A stretch of 64,000 nucleotides of DNA, taken from assembly GCF_034119845.1 (NCBI RefSeq), contig NZ_CP139420.1, positions 536,001 through 600,000 on the forward strand. Reading direction: 5' to 3'. Position 1 is the stretch's first letter; each line of letters opens with the position of its first letter. The notes below the pieces were generated by a model, which saw only the letters and a program-made list of their open reading frames with translations, searched no databases and had not been told where the DNA came from. This DNA comes from Flavobacterium sp. NG2. GTDB lineage: Bacteria > Bacteroidota > Bacteroidia > Flavobacteriales > Flavobacteriaceae. Of this stretch, positions 41,448 to 51,833 are shown in pieces. A program made the position numbers and the translations under genes.

Positions 41448-43772
41448 ATGAAAACAAATAATTTAGGCTATCCCAGAATTGGAAACCAAAGAGAATTAAA
41501 AAAAGTAAACGAATTGTATTGGTCAGGAAAAATTCCTGCTGATGAACTTTTGAAAGTGGGTAAAAACATCCGTGAAGCCAACTGGAAATTACAATCAGAA
41601 ACAGGCATTGACTATATTCCATCGAATGATTTTTCGTTTTACGACCAAGTACTGGATTTGAGTTTAACTGTGGGTGCCATTCCAAAACGCTATCATGAAT
41701 TTGCCGAAACCAATACCTTCTTAGACTTGTATTTTGCCATGGCTCGTGGCGCACAAAAAAACAATCAAGACGTAGTTGCGATGGAAATGACCAAATGGTT
41801 TGACACCAACTACCACTATATTGTTCCTGAATTCACCAAAGACCAAGAATTTTATTTGTTTTCGGAAAAAATTATTGAAGAGTTTAAAGAAGCCAAAGCC
41901 ATCGGAATCACAACTAAACCCGTGTTGATTGGACCTGTTTCTTATTTGCTTTTAGGAAAAGAAAAAGAAGCGGGTTTCCACAGAATTGAGCTATTGGAGA
42001 AACTTCTTCCTGTTTACTTCGAAATCCTAACCAAATTAGAAAATGAAGGTGCGACTTTCATTCAATTTGACGAACCCTTTTTAGCCCTAAACCTTACCGA
42101 CAAAGAACGCCAAGCATTGGTTTACACCTACAACCAAATCCATGCTCAATTCCCTAATATCAAAATCAATCTAGCGAATTATTTCGATTGTTTTGGCGAA
42201 AATTTGGCGACAGCCTTATCTTTACCTGTTGATACTTTTCATTTGGATTTAGTGCGTTGTCCATTGCAATTGGATGATATTTTAGATTCGAAATTATTAG
42301 CGCCTACTGCTAAACTTTCGTTAGGAGTGATTGATGGTAGAAACATTTGGAAAAATGATTTCAAAAAATCCTTAGCCTTGATTCAAAAAGCGATTGATGC
42401 TTTAGGAACGAATCGTGTTTTGATAGCTCCTTCTTGTTCATTGATTCATTCTCCTTGCGATTTGGATTTGGAAACCAATGAAGCAAATCTAAGTGCAGAA
42501 GTAAAACAATGGTTGGCTTTCGCCAAACAAAAAATTGAAGAGGTCGTAGTGCTTCGTAATTTGGCTTCAGGCGAAATTACAGAGCATGACCAAGCACAAT
42601 TTGAAGCCAATACTTTGGCTAATGAAAAAAGAAAAACATCAAGAATCATCCATAACGAAGCCGTTAAAAACAGAGTGGCATCTATTGAGGAAAATGACTC
42701 TAAAAGAAACAACACCTTTGCTATTCGAAGAGAAAAACAAGCACAAGCCTTGCAATTGCCATTGTTCCCCACGACAACTATTGGTTCGTTCCCACAAACG
42801 CCAGAAGTGCGTAGCTGGAGAGCCAAGTTCAAAAAAGGCGACTTATCTCCAAAAGAATACGATGCTTTATTAAAAAAGGAAACCGAAGAAACGATTCGTT
42901 TTCAAGAAAAATCAGGAATTGATGTTTTAGTTCATGGTGAATTTGAACGCAATGATATGGTGGAATATTTTGGCGAACAACTGGACGGTTTTGCGTTTAC
43001 TAAAAATGGCTGGGTTCAAAGTTACGGTAGCCGTTGTGTGAAACCACCCGTTATTTATGGAGATGTTTCTCGTCCTGTACCTATGACAGTTAAATGGGCT
43101 GAATACGCACAATCATTGACTCCTAAATGGGTCAAAGGAATGCTGACGGGTCCAGTTACCATCTTGCAATGGTCGTTTGTCCGTGATGACCAACCAAGGT
43201 CGGAAACTTGTACGCAAATCGCTTTGGCCATTCGAGATGAAGTAGTGGATTTAGAAGCTGCTGGTATCAAAATTATTCAGATTGACGAACCTGCTATACG
43301 CGAAGGATTGCCTTTACGAAAAGAAGAATGGACAAAGTATCTAGACTGGGCAATTAAAGCTTTTAGAATTTCGGCTAGTGGTGTTGCTGACGATACCCAA
43401 ATCCACACACACATGTGCTACAGTGAGTTTAACGACATCATTCAAAACATTGCGGATATGGATGCCGATGTGATTACGATTGAATGCTCGCGTTCGCAAA
43501 TGGAATTACTAGATGCTTTTGCTGATTTTAATTACCCTAACGAAATTGGACCTGGCGTTTATGACATTCATTCACCACGTGTGCCTTCTCATGAAGAAAT
43601 GGTTCATTTGTTAGAAAAAGCGGCTGCGGTGATACCAGCCAACCAACTTTGGGTAAATCCAGATTGTGGTTTAAAAACACGTCATTGGGACGAAACCAAA
43701 AAAGCCTTAATCGAAATGGTAAATGCTGCTAAGAAAATGCGTTTGGCTGTGGAGAAATTGGAGACGGTTTAA
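41448..43772 (+). CDS. metE: Cobalamin-independent methionine synthase
   Basis: 774 residues, full length with two TIM barrels. The N-terminal half contains 'TNNLGYPRIGNQRELKK'. In the C-terminal half the zinc-binding His and Cys are in 'HTHMCYSEFND', with a further Cys in 'NPDCGLKTRHW'. It transfers a methyl group from methyltetrahydrofolate triglutamate to homocysteine without B12. It is monocistronic, with the regulator lrp divergent upstream. Confidence 0.97.
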   Translation: MKTNNLGYPRIGNQRELKKVNELYWSGKIPADELLKVGKNIREANWKLQSETGIDYIPSNDFSFYDQVLDLSLTVGAIPKRYHEFAETNTFLDLYFAMARGAQKNNQDVVAMEMTKWFDTNYHYIVPEFTKDQEFYLFSEKIIEEFKEAKAIGITTKPVLIGPVSYLLLGKEKEAGFHRIELLEKLLPVYFEILTKLENEGATFIQFDEPFLALNLTDKERQALVYTYNQIHAQFPNIKINLANYFDCFGENLATALSLPVDTFHLDLVRCPLQLDDILDSKLLAPTAKLSLGVIDGRNIWKNDFKKSLALIQKAIDALGTNRVLIAPSCSLIHSPCDLDLETNEANLSAEVKQWLAFAKQKIEEVVVLRNLASGEITEHDQAQFEANTLANEKRKTSRIIHNEAVKNRVASIEENDSKRNNTFAIRREKQAQALQLPLFPTTTIGSFPQTPEVRSWRAKFKKGDLSPKEYDALLKKETEETIRFQEKSGIDVLVHGEFERNDMVEYFGEQLDGFAFTKNGWVQSYGSRCVKPPVIYGDVSRPVPMTVKWAEYAQSLTPKWVKGMLTGPVTILQWSFVRDDQPRSETCTQIALAIRDEVVDLEAAGIKIIQIDEPAIREGLPLRKEEWTKYLDWAIKAFRISASGVADDTQIHTHMCYSEFNDIIQNIADMDADVITIECSRSQMELLDAFADFNYPNEIGPGVYDIHSPRVPSHEEMVHLLEKAAAVIPANQLWVNPDCGLKTRHWDETKKALIEMVNAAKKMRLAVEKLETV

Positions 43773-44070
43773 AAAAGGAAAAACACAGATTTTACAGATT
43801 ATCACAGATGTTTTCTGTTACTAATTAGAATCTGAACCAATCCTATTACTACTCTTACATAAAATCTGCCTCATCTGCAAAAATCTGCGTGAAAAATAAG
43901 CACGCAGATTTTGCAGATTTTTGCTGATAATATAAGCTCTACATAAAAATAACATCCATCTGTTGATTGAAAGGAAAAACGAGATTAACTCCAAAAAAAA
44001 AAAACAGCTACCCAAAATTGGATAGCTGTTTTCTATATACTCTACTCTTTATTCTATTTTATAAAAATAT
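43773..44070. repeat. Repeat-rich spacer, family ACAGATT, between metE and nrdA
   Basis: CACAGATTTTACAGATTATC (43784-43803) and CACGCAGATTTTGCAGATTT (43901-43920) are direct copies, with an inverted copy at 43862-43891. The inverted and third copies make a strong hairpin, AAAATCTGCGTG with CACGCAGATTTT. Nothing coding is present. Confidence 0.75.
43992..44032 (-). terminator. nrdA terminator
   Basis: AAAACAGCTA pairs with TAGCTGTTTT (44001-44010, 44023-44032). On the minus strand it is followed by a T-run of about ten. Confidence 0.85.
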
Positions 44071-46461
44071 TTAAGACCCACACATTTCACAATCTTCTGG
44101 TCCACCTGCTTGGGCTTGCAGAATCATCTTTTTGTATTCGTTAATATCAATTGCTTCAGTTTTCACTTCTTCGGCAACGGGTTGTTGTTTTTTATCGTTG
44201 TTTAAGGTAAACTTGATAGCGTCAACTGCTGCTTTTGTTCTCAAATAATACATTCCTGTTTTCAATCCTGATTGCCAAGCGTAGAAATGCATCGAAGTCA
44301 ATTTAGAGTAATTAGCATTTTGCATGAACAAGTTCAATGATTGTGATTGATCTACAAAATACCCACGTTGACGCGACATATCAATAATATCTTTCATTGA
44401 CATTTCCCAAACTGTTTTATACAAATCTTTCAAATCTTGTGGAATCACATCGATATTTTGAACAGAACCATTATGACGCATGATTTCTTGTTTCAAACTT
44501 TCGTTCCACAATCCACGCTCCACTAAATCGTGCAATAAGTGTTTGTTTACAACGATAAATTCACCTGAAAGCACTCTACGAGTATAAATATTAGAAGTAT
44601 ATGGTTCGAATGCTTCATTGTTTCCTAAAATTTGAGAAGTAGAAGCGGTAGGCATAGGCGCTACTAATAATGAGTTACGAACCCCGTGTTGTAATACTTC
44701 TTTTCTTAAAGCTGCCCAATCCCAACGACCTGATAATTCTTCGTCTTGAATTCCCCATAAATTATGTTGAAACTCCCCTTGAGACATTGGCGAACCTTGG
44801 TAAGTTGAATAAGGACCTTCTTCTTTGGCCATTTCCATCGAAGCTGTAACGGCTGCGAAATATAGTGTTTCGAAAATTTCTTGATTCAGTTTTTTGGCTT
44901 CGTCAGAGGTAAATGGCATACGCAACATAATGAAAGCATCAGCTAAACCTTGTACTCCAAGACCAATAGGGCGGTGACGTAAATTAGAATTCTCTGCCTC
45001 TACTACTGGATAGTAATTTCTATCAATTACTTTATTTAGGTTTCTTGTTACTCGTTTGGTTACATTAAACAACGCTTGGTGATCAAACTCTCCATTTTCA
45101 ACAAACATTGGTAACGAAAGTGAAGCTAAGTTACATACCGCCACCTCATCAGCAGAAGTATATTCCATAATCTCCGTACATAGGTTAGACGAACGAATCG
45201 TTCCTAAGTTCTTTTGGTTTGATTTACGGTTAACGGCATCTTTGTACAACATATATGGCGTTCCAGTTTCGATTTGCGATTCTAGAATTTTCTCCCATAA
45301 TTCGTGTGCTTTGATGGTTTTTCTTCCTTTACCAGCTTGCTCATAACTTGTATATAAAGCTTCAAATTCTTCTCCATATACATCATACAAACCAGGACAT
45401 TCGTTAGGACACATTAAAGTCCAATTTCCGTTTTCTTGTACACGCTTCATGAATAAATCTGAAGTCCACATCGCGAAGAATAAATCTCTAGCACGCATTT
45501 CTTCTTTTCCTGTATTCTTTTTCAAGTCCAAGAAGTCAAAAATATCTGCATGCCAAGTTTCAATATAAACAGCAAAACTTCCTTTACGTTTTCCTCCACC
45601 TTGATCTACATAACGCGCCGTGTCGTTAAACACACGCAACATCGGAACGATTCCGTTTGAAGTTCCGTTCGTTCCACGAATATAAGAACCCGTAGCACGT
45701 ACATTGTGAATAGAAAGTCCTACACCACCTGCAGATTGAGAGATTTTTGCTGTGTTTTTCAACGTATCATAAATACCATCAATACTATCTTCTTTCATTG
45801 CCAAAAGGAAGCAAGAAGACATTTGAGGTTTTGGTGTTCCAGAATTAAACAATGTAGGCGTTGCATGAGTAAAGAACTTTTTAGACATCAAGTCATAAGT
45901 CTCTAAAACCGACTCTAAATCATCTAAGTGAATCCCCACAGACACACGCATCAACATATGTTGCGGACGCTCTACGATTTTACCATTGATTTTCAATAAA
46001 TACGAACGCTCTAGTGTTTTAAAACCAAAGTAATCGTAGTTAAAATCTCTATTATATATAATATGCGAATTTAAGAATTCTGCATTTTCTTGTATTACTC
46101 TATGCACTTCTTCAGACAATAAAGGTGCTTTTTGACCATTTCTTGGATTTACATAATGATACATTTCGTCCATCGTTTCTGAGAACGATTTGTTTGTATT
46201 CGAATGTAAATTCGAAATAGCGATACGAGCTGCTAGCTGTGCATAATCAGGGTGCGCAATAGTCATTGACGCTGCTGTTTCGGCTGCTAAATTGTCCAAT
46301 TCTGATGTCGAAACTCCATCGTAAAGTCCTTCAATAACACGCATTGCCACCTTAACAGCATCCACTAAATCATTCAAACCATAGCATAGTTTTTTAATCC
46401 TATCAGTGATTTTGTCAAACATTACTGGTTCTTTCCTACCATCTCTTTTAATTACATACAT
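44071..46461 (-). CDS. nrdA: Ribonucleoside-diphosphate reductase alpha subunit, class Ia
   Basis: 796 residues: N-terminal ATP-cone (1-90, '[20 protein letters not shown]'), barrel with active-site cysteines in 'MSSCFLL' and 'SSNLCTEI', and the C-terminal electron-relay pair C791/C794 in 'DCEMCGS'. It reduces NDPs to dNDPs with the NrdB tyrosyl radical. The sequence resembles the eukaryote-like class Ia group. It follows nrdB on the same strand with a 212-base gap containing a repeat. Confidence 0.97.
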   Translation of the reverse strand: MYVIKRDGRKEPVMFDKITDRIKKLCYGLNDLVDAVKVAMRVIEGLYDGVSTSELDNLAAETAASMTIAHPDYAQLAARIAISNLHSNTNKSFSETMDEMYHYVNPRNGQKAPLLSEEVHRVIQENAEFLNSHIIYNRDFNYDYFGFKTLERSYLLKINGKIVERPQHMLMRVSVGIHLDDLESVLETYDLMSKKFFTHATPTLFNSGTPKPQMSSCFLLAMKEDSIDGIYDTLKNTAKISQSAGGVGLSIHNVRATGSYIRGTNGTSNGIVPMLRVFNDTARYVDQGGGKRKGSFAVYIETWHADIFDFLDLKKNTGKEEMRARDLFFAMWTSDLFMKRVQENGNWTLMCPNECPGLYDVYGEEFEALYTSYEQAGKGRKTIKAHELWEKILESQIETGTPYMLYKDAVNRKSNQKNLGTIRSSNLCTEIMEYTSADEVAVCNLASLSLPMFVENGEFDHQALFNVTKRVTRNLNKVIDRNYYPVVEAENSNLRHRPIGLGVQGLADAFIMLRMPFTSDEAKKLNQEIFETLYFAAVTASMEMAKEEGPYSTYQGSPMSQGEFQHNLWGIQDEELSGRWDWAALRKEVLQHGVRNSLLVAPMPTASTSQILGNNEAFEPYTSNIYTRRVLSGEFIVVNKHLLHDLVERGLWNESLKQEIMRHNGSVQNIDVIPQDLKDLYKTVWEMSMKDIIDMSRQRGYFVDQSQSLNLFMQNANYSKLTSMHFYAWQSGLKTGMYYLRTKAAVDAIKFTLNNDKKQQPVAEEVKTEAIDINEYKKMILQAQAGGPEDCEMCGS

Positions 46462-46559
46462 AAGCTCGATTGTTTTTAAAAAACAGAAAATCCCTTTTCT
46501 ATTTTTTGGGTATTTGTTAATTTATTTTTGGGAAACTAATCCCGGGTAATACTAGTGAT

Positions 46560-46669
46560 TTTACACCGCGAAGGCGCAAAGACACAATGTGTTTTATATT
46601 TGTTCTACTACTAATCACTTGAAAACGTCAAAGCTTCTCTTCTTTGCGCCCTAGCGTCTTAGCGGTAAA
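46560..46669. repeat. Inverted repeat, family CCGCGAAGGCGCAAAG, between nrdB and nrdA
   Basis: Left arm from 46560 (TTTACACCGCGAA then GGCGCAAAGAC) faces CTTTGCGCCCTAGCGTCTTA and GCGGTAAA (46642-46669). Its higher G+C stands out from the surroundings. Confidence 0.7.
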
Positions 46670-46673
46670 TCAA

Positions 46674-47651
46674 TTAAAAATCAGCGTCGAAACTAATTTT
46701 CTGAGCATCACTATCATTATTCATCACACCTGATTTTTGATATTCTGCTACTTTCTTTTCAAAGAAATTTGTTTTTCCTTGCAACGAAATCATATCCATA
46801 AAATCAAATGGATTTGAAGTGTTGTATTCTCTATCACAACCTAATTCCACCAAAAGTCTGTCAGCAACAAACTCTAAATATTGCGTCATCAAAGTAGCAT
46901 TCATACCAATCAAACTTACTGGCAATGACTCTGTAATAAACTCTCTTTCGATATTCAAAGCATCTACAATGATGGTTCTGATTCTTTCTTTAGACACTTT
47001 GTTTACCAAGTGGTGATTGTGTAAGTGTACTGCAAAATCACAGTGCACTCCTTCGTCACGAGAAATCAATTCATTAGAAAAAGTTAAACCTGGCATCAAA
47101 CCACGTTTTTTCAACCAATAGATAGAACAAAATGCTCCTGAGAAGAAAATCCCTTCTACTGCTGCAAAAGCAATTAAACGTTCTGCGAATGAATCGGACT
47201 CAATCCATTTTAAAGCCCAGTCGGCTTTTTTCTTGATGGCTGGAAAAACTTCTAAAGCGTTGAACAACTCATCTTTTTCAGCCTCATCTTTAACATAAGT
47301 ATCAATTAATAGCGAATAGGTTTCACTATGAATATTTTCCATCATGATTTGGAAACCATAAAAGAATTTAGCTTCAGCATACTGAACTTCATTTACAAAG
47401 TTTTCAGCCAAATTCTCATTCACAATTCCGTCTGAAGCTGCAAAAAAAGCTAAGATGTGCTTAATGAAATATCTTTCATCATCACTCAACTTATTATTCC
47501 AGTCATTTAAATCTTGTGATAAATCGATTTCTTCAGCTGTCCAAAAACTAGCCTCCATTTTTTTATACCATTCCCATATATCATGGTGCTTGATAGGAAA
47601 AATTACGAAACGATTTTTGTTCTCTTGTAAAATTGGTTCAATTTGCGACAT
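46674..47651 (-). CDS. nrdB: Ribonucleoside-diphosphate reductase beta subunit, class Ia
   Basis: 325 residues. Diiron ligands are visible: D74 in 'FFAASDG', E105 and H108 in '[11 protein letters not shown]', and '[11 protein letters not shown]' later. The radical tyrosine is Y112, in the same spacing as mouse Y177. The protein is eukaryote-like NrdB. It generates and holds the tyrosyl radical used by NrdA. First gene of the nrdBA unit. The upstream spacer has one exact DnaA-box match. Confidence 0.96.
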   Translation of the reverse strand: MSQIEPILQENKNRFVIFPIKHHDIWEWYKKMEASFWTAEEIDLSQDLNDWNNKLSDDERYFIKHILAFFAASDGIVNENLAENFVNEVQYAEAKFFYGFQIMMENIHSETYSLLIDTYVKDEAEKDELFNALEVFPAIKKKADWALKWIESDSFAERLIAFAAVEGIFFSGAFCSIYWLKKRGLMPGLTFSNELISRDEGVHCDFAVHLHNHHLVNKVSKERIRTIIVDALNIEREFITESLPVSLIGMNATLMTQYLEFVADRLLVELGCDREYNTSNPFDFMDMISLQGKTNFFEKKVAEYQKSGVMNNDSDAQKISFDADF

Positions 47652-47900
47652 TGCTATTGTTTATATTATTGAATTTTTTAAGATAAATTTAAGTATTCTG
47701 TGGATTACAAAGATTGCAAAATATTGCGGGTATTAAAAGCCAAACTTATTCACAATATGCCTTAGTTTTTAACAACAAGAAAGATTAGAAGCACTTTTCA
47801 CACAAACCGTAAAAGCTTTTTAATCAATGATTTAAAAAGACAAAAAACCGAAGAACCCCCGAAAACTATAGGGTTTTAAAAAAAGAAAACAAAGGCTTTT

Positions 47901-48482
47901 TTATCTTTTTTTAGAATTATTTTTTAGCTCATTTGCAACCGTTTCGAGTTCAGCATACCAATCTTCACCAAACCTACGAACCAAGGCTTCTTTGACAAAT
48001 TTATAGACTGGAACTTCTAATTCTTTACCAAGCGAACAGGCATCATCACAAATATCCCATTTGTCATAATTCACAGCAGCAAATTCAGTAAAATCCTTTA
48101 CTCTTACTGGATACAAATGACAAGAAACAGGTTTTTTCCAATCCACAATTCCTTGATTATAGGCTTGCTCAATACCGCACAAAGCGGTTTTACCATCAAA
48201 AATCACATACGCACAATCCTTGTTATCAATTAACGGAGTTTCAAGATCTCCATCGGTACCTTTTGTCCAAGTTCCCTGCGCTTCAATAGCAGCAATTCCT
48301 TCTTTACGAAGAAAGGGCTTTACCTTTGGATAAATCGCCTCCAAAATCTTAGTTTCTTCCTCATTCAAAGGTGCTCCAGCATCGCCATCAACACAACAAG
48401 CTCCTTTACAAGCAGATAAATTACATACAAAATCTTTCTCTAAAATATCTTCCGAAACGATGGTTTTTCCTAATTGAAACAT
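47901..48482 (-). CDS. DUF3109 family cysteine-rich protein
   Basis: 193 residues. Several cysteines in the pattern '[20 protein letters not shown]' plus '[10 protein letters not shown]', 'ALCGIEQ', 'SCHLYPVR' and 'CDDACSLG', a probable metal or iron-sulfur binding fold related to the YkgJ cluster family. Function unknown. No signal peptide. A TACCTTTG element lies about 28 bases upstream. It appears monocistronic. Confidence 0.9.
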   Translation of the reverse strand: MFQLGKTIVSEDILEKDFVCNLSACKGACCVDGDAGAPLNEEETKILEAIYPKVKPFLRKEGIAAIEAQGTWTKGTDGDLETPLIDNKDCAYVIFDGKTALCGIEQAYNQGIVDWKKPVSCHLYPVRVKDFTEFAAVNYDKWDICDDACSLGKELEVPVYKFVKEALVRRFGEDWYAELETVANELKNNSKKR

Positions 48483-48510
48483 GAATTACAAATACTGTGA
48501 TTATAAAGTG

Positions 48511-48518
48511 CAAAGGTA
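48511..48518 (-). promoter_or_regulatory. Probable -7 element TACCTTTG for the DUF3109 gene
   Basis: Exact TAnnTTTG match 28 bases upstream of the ATG. Confidence 0.5.
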
Positions 48519-48632
48519 GTCAAACAAAAGCAAATCGAAGGAGCAAAATTGCGGTATTAACATTGCGTAAAGACAAAATCACCATTTTAACAAGTCAATA
48601 ACAACAGGAGTTTTTATTAAAATGGAATAACC

Positions 48633-48640
48633 TAACTTTG
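48633..48640 (+). promoter_or_regulatory. Probable -7 element TAACTTTG for marC
   Basis: Exact TAnnTTTG match 13 bases before the marC ATG, giving a leader of about ten bases. Confidence 0.45.
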
Positions 48641-48653
48641 CAAAAAAAACAAT

Positions 48654-49229
48654 ATGCAATTTGACTTAAAAGAAATACTTACAGTTGGAATGGTGCTATT
48701 TGCTGTAATTGACATCGTTGGCTCGATACCCATCATTGTTGACTTACGCAAAAAACACGGCCATATCGAATCCGAAAAAGCTGCTATTGTTGCTGGAATC
48801 ATCATGCTCGTATTTTTATTTATAGGAGAAGGATTTCTACAAATTGTAGGTATCGACGTCCATTCTTTTGCAGTTGCAGGTTCGTTTGTTCTTTTCTTCC
48901 TAGCCTTAGAAATGATTTTAGGTATCCGAATATACCGAGACGAAGAAGCGAGCTCCGCTTCTATTGTTCCTATCGCCTTTCCCTTAATTGCAGGAGCAGG
49001 AACCATGACAACCTTACTTTCATTACGCTCTCAATTTCATACTATAAACATTGTTATTTCAATAGTATTAAACATTATTGTGGTTTACTTTGTACTAAAA
49101 TCTTCCGCTAAAATTGAAAAATTACTAGGTCAAAACGGACTAGGAATAATACGAAAAACTTTTGGCGTTGTACTACTAGCTATCGCTGTTAAATTATTTG
49201 CCGCTAATGTTAAAGGTTTATTCGTTTAA
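48654..49229 (+). CDS. MarC family integral membrane protein
   Basis: 191 residues, six predicted helices. 'FAVIDIVGSIPIIVDL' and 'PIAFPLIAGAGTMTTLLSL' are the repeated MarC motifs. Members were once tied to multiple antibiotic resistance, but this was later disputed and no function is proven. It is divergent from the DUF3109 gene. It is followed, after a 117-base spacer, by the small membrane protein gene, probably a separate unit. Confidence 0.92.
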   Translation: MQFDLKEILTVGMVLFAVIDIVGSIPIIVDLRKKHGHIESEKAAIVAGIIMLVFLFIGEGFLQIVGIDVHSFAVAGSFVLFFLALEMILGIRIYRDEEASSASIVPIAFPLIAGAGTMTTLLSLRSQFHTINIVISIVLNIIVVYFVLKSSAKIEKLLGQNGLGIIRKTFGVVLLAIAVKLFAANVKGLFV

Positions 49230-49346
49230 ATATATTTTTTATAATTTTACCCCCATAATATCACAGGTAAAGGCAATTACAAGCTAATTCAAATCAAAAA
49301 TACACCCTAACAACTAGCCTTTACAACAATCAAAAACAAACATTTT

Positions 49347-49550
49347 ATGAAAATTCTTATCAACATATTGGTGTTTTTAGCTGTCGCACTAATTATTTTC
49401 AACATTTCAATGTTAGATTTTAAAGACCCATTTCATGGTGATAGTGCCGTAGCCTTCATCGGGATTGCCGCTTCTTTATGCGCTATTCTAATCCTATTGA
49501 TCTTTAGAATGTCCAAAAAGATTGAAGAAAAAATGAATGACAGACAATAA
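49347..49550 (+). CDS. Small two-helix membrane protein, uncharacterised
   Basis: 67 residues with two hydrophobic helices (about 5-22 and 36-53) and a charged C-terminal tail 'MSKKIEEKMNDRQ'. No family was recognised, although such short proteins are common in flavobacteria. Its stop shares one base with the next start (TAATG), so it is coupled to the flavoprotein. Confidence 0.7.
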   Translation: MKILINILVFLAVALIIFNISMLDFKDPFHGDSAVAFIGIAASLCAILILLIFRMSKKIEEKMNDRQ

Positions 49551-50158
49551 TGAAATTTGACACTCTTATTATTGGCGGAGGTGTATCTGGAATATCCTGC
49601 GCATTGGTTTTAGGTTCAGCAAAAAACAAAGCCTTTGTTAACGACAAAGAAATTGGAATTATTACACACCAGAAATCGTCAGCACTTCAAGATGCTCTTT
49701 TCAACAACGCCTACGGAATTGCTCCTGGAACACTTGGTGCTAATTTGCTAGAAACTTCGACAAAACACCTAGCCGATACCTACCCGCATATCACACAAAT
49801 TCCTGATGAAAAAGTCATCAAAATAGAAGGTGAATCTCCTGATTTTACTGTTTTTACAAACAAAAATAGCTACAAAACAAAAAGTATTATTGTAGGGATT
49901 GGCTCTGCAAATACGTTCAACATCGAAGGACTGATGCAGTATGTAGAAACACATCAAAAAGCACTACCAGCAAAACAACGCATTCAACTGAAAAACATTG
50001 ACCATAAAGTTGCCGATGGCATTTATGTCATAGGAACTTTGGCAGGATGGAGAAGTCAACTTGCAATTGCAGCTGGAAGTGGAGCAGCAGTTGCCACAGA
50101 CCTACTGACATTGTGGAACGATGGCATACAAACTCATTCACACGATAGTACGAGGTAA
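49550..50158 (+). CDS. Minimal FAD-binding oxidoreductase, thioredoxin-reductase-like
   Basis: 202 residues, shorter than the ~310 of thioredoxin reductases. The FAD Rossmann motif GGGVSGISCA is at the N terminus, and the FAD-closing 'GIYVIGTLAGWRSQLAIAAG' near the C terminus. The NAD(P)H domain and the CxxC pair of true thioredoxin reductases are absent. It is therefore a single-domain flavoprotein of unknown donor. It is coupled to a small membrane protein, which may anchor it. No frameshift was seen. Confidence 0.8.
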   Translation: MKFDTLIIGGGVSGISCALVLGSAKNKAFVNDKEIGIITHQKSSALQDALFNNAYGIAPGTLGANLLETSTKHLADTYPHITQIPDEKVIKIEGESPDFTVFTNKNSYKTKSIIVGIGSANTFNIEGLMQYVETHQKALPAKQRIQLKNIDHKVADGIYVIGTLAGWRSQLAIAAGSGAAVATDLLTLWNDGIQTHSHDSTR

Positions 50159-50159
50159 A

Positions 50160-50192
50160 ATATTTAGGAATCGGGATTTAAGAATTAGGATT
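50160..50192. repeat. Single repeat arm, family GGATTTA
   Basis: AGGAATCGGGATTTAAGAAT followed by TAGGATTTT resembles the arm at 24600-24660. No inverted partner was seen nearby. Confidence 0.4.
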
Positions 50193-50264
50193 TTACTTAG
50201 ATACACGAAAAAACCGTTGTTATTCCAACTTTTAATTCAGCATTCACAAATCCTTAATTTTAAA

Positions 50265-51833
50265 TCAATTTTTACTCAAAACCGTTTTCACCATCTTATC
50301 TTCTTTCAAAAGAATTTGATAGTAATACTTCTCACCATAAAGTTGTCGCGCAAATTCGGCATTGAGATATCGCTTAACAATCTCTTTATTTTGGGTTAAA
50401 TTGAGCACTAATCTATTTTTAGAAATAAAATGCTGAAACTCGTCAAAATTCAAATCCGTTTTGGTCATTTTAGCAAGAAAGGAATCAAAAGTTACGTTTT
50501 TAAACAGCGTTCTATCTTGATCTAATTGTTCAAAAACAAAATTCCCTACTATTCCAGATTGCATCAAATAGCTCACATTAGCATCTTCAACTTCCAACGG
50601 CACAAAGACATCAGGAACAATACCTCCTCCGCCATAAACAATACGACCTTTTGGGGTTTTAAACTTTAAACTATCAGCAATTTTTATACTGTCTTTCTCA
50701 TACAATTCCCCTGTTAAAAATCGTGATTCAGATTCTTTAAAATAGGACTCCAACCCTTTCTTATAAGACTTTTGAATCGAACGACCTGTTGGTGTGTAAT
50801 AACGTGCAACTGTCAACCGAACAGCCGAACCGTCTTCAAAATCCATTTCGCGTTGCACCAGTCCTTTTCCAAAAGAACGACGTCCTACAATAGTTCCACG
50901 ATCATTATCTTGAATAGCTCCTGCCAAGATTTCACTTGCAGACGCACTATTTTCGTCTATCAAAACAAAAAGTCTTCCATGCTCAAAATTTCCATTTCTC
51001 GTAGCATAGGTGTTTTGAATACTACCTTTTTTATTTTTTGTAAAGACAATTAATTGATTCTCCTTTAAAAAATCATCAGTTATCGCTACGGCTTTTTCCA
51101 AATAACCTCCACCATTACCTCTAACATCTACAATAAGACTGGACATTCCTGCTTTTTTCAAGCTCATCAAACCCAATTTAAATTCGTCATAGGTAGTTTC
51201 AGCGAAGCGATTGATTTTGATATAACCCGTTTTGGAATTCAGCATTAAAGAAATATCAACACTTTTTAGCGGAATAACATCTCTTTTAAGTCTAATATTT
51301 ATTTTTTTTCGTTCCGATTTTCTATACACCAAGAGTTCAATTGTCGAACCACGAACACCTTTTAACTTAGAATACAAACTGTCAGAAGGCAATTTACGAC
51401 CAAAAAGTTTGGTTTTATCCGCATATAAAATTCGGTCACCCGCTTTTATTCCTGCTCTGGCCGAAGGGCCATTTTCTACAGGTTTAATTACAGCAAGCGT
51501 ATCTTTAAACATATAAAAATTTACGCCAATCCCTACGAAATCTCCACGCATATTCTCTACGACACGTACTTGTTCAGAACGAGGAACATAAACCGAATGT
51601 GGGTCTAATTGCTCCATGATTCTATCGACTGTAGTATTCACAATAGAATCCGTATTAATATCGTCAACATACTCGTTTTCGATAAAGTCAATTAGTTTAT
51701 TGAGCTTCGTTTTTGAACTATTTTTAGCCAAAAAAGTACCGTCATTTGGAGCATGTATTCTTTCACCCAAAACAATACCAATTGCCAAACTAATGCCAAC
51801 AAGAACTGGTATGTATTTTGAATTAAATTTCAT
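50265..51833 (-). CDS. S41 family C-terminal processing peptidase
   Basis: 522 residues: N-terminal membrane anchor or signal (about 5-24), PDZ domain (about 80-170, 'GPSARAGIKAGDRILYADK') and S41 protease with Ser in 'ENSASASEILAGAIQDNDRG' and Lys in 'GRRSFGKGLVQ', the Ser/Lys dyad. It acts in the periplasm on protein C termini. A long C-terminal extension follows the protease. It is the last gene of a minus-strand operon with dCMP deaminase and HupE. Its start is the base after the dCMP deaminase stop. Confidence 0.93.
   Translation of the reverse strand: MKFNSKYIPVLVGISLAIGIVLGERIHAPNDGTFLAKNSSKTKLNKLIDFIENEYVDDINTDSIVNTTVDRIMEQLDPHSVYVPRSEQVRVVENMRGDFVGIGVNFYMFKDTLAVIKPVENGPSARAGIKAGDRILYADKTKLFGRKLPSDSLYSKLKGVRGSTIELLVYRKSERKKINIRLKRDVIPLKSVDISLMLNSKTGYIKINRFAETTYDEFKLGLMSLKKAGMSSLIVDVRGNGGGYLEKAVAITDDFLKENQLIVFTKNKKGSIQNTYATRNGNFEHGRLFVLIDENSASASEILAGAIQDNDRGTIVGRRSFGKGLVQREMDFEDGSAVRLTVARYYTPTGRSIQKSYKKGLESYFKESESRFLTGELYEKDSIKIADSLKFKTPKGRIVYGGGGIVPDVFVPLEVEDANVSYLMQSGIVGNFVFEQLDQDRTLFKNVTFDSFLAKMTKTDLNFDEFQHFISKNRLVLNLTQNKEIVKRYLNAEFARQLYGEKYYYQILLKEDKMVKTVLSKN

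Noticed and set aside
42446..42832. 128-codon minus-strand frame inside metE
   Set aside because: It is antisense to a well-conserved coding region with all MetE motifs. Such frames arise from codon bias.
43773..44070. Riboswitch or T-box downstream of metE
   Set aside because: The hairpins come from repeated ACAGATT units and lie 3' of metE, not in a leader, with no conserved riboswitch core.
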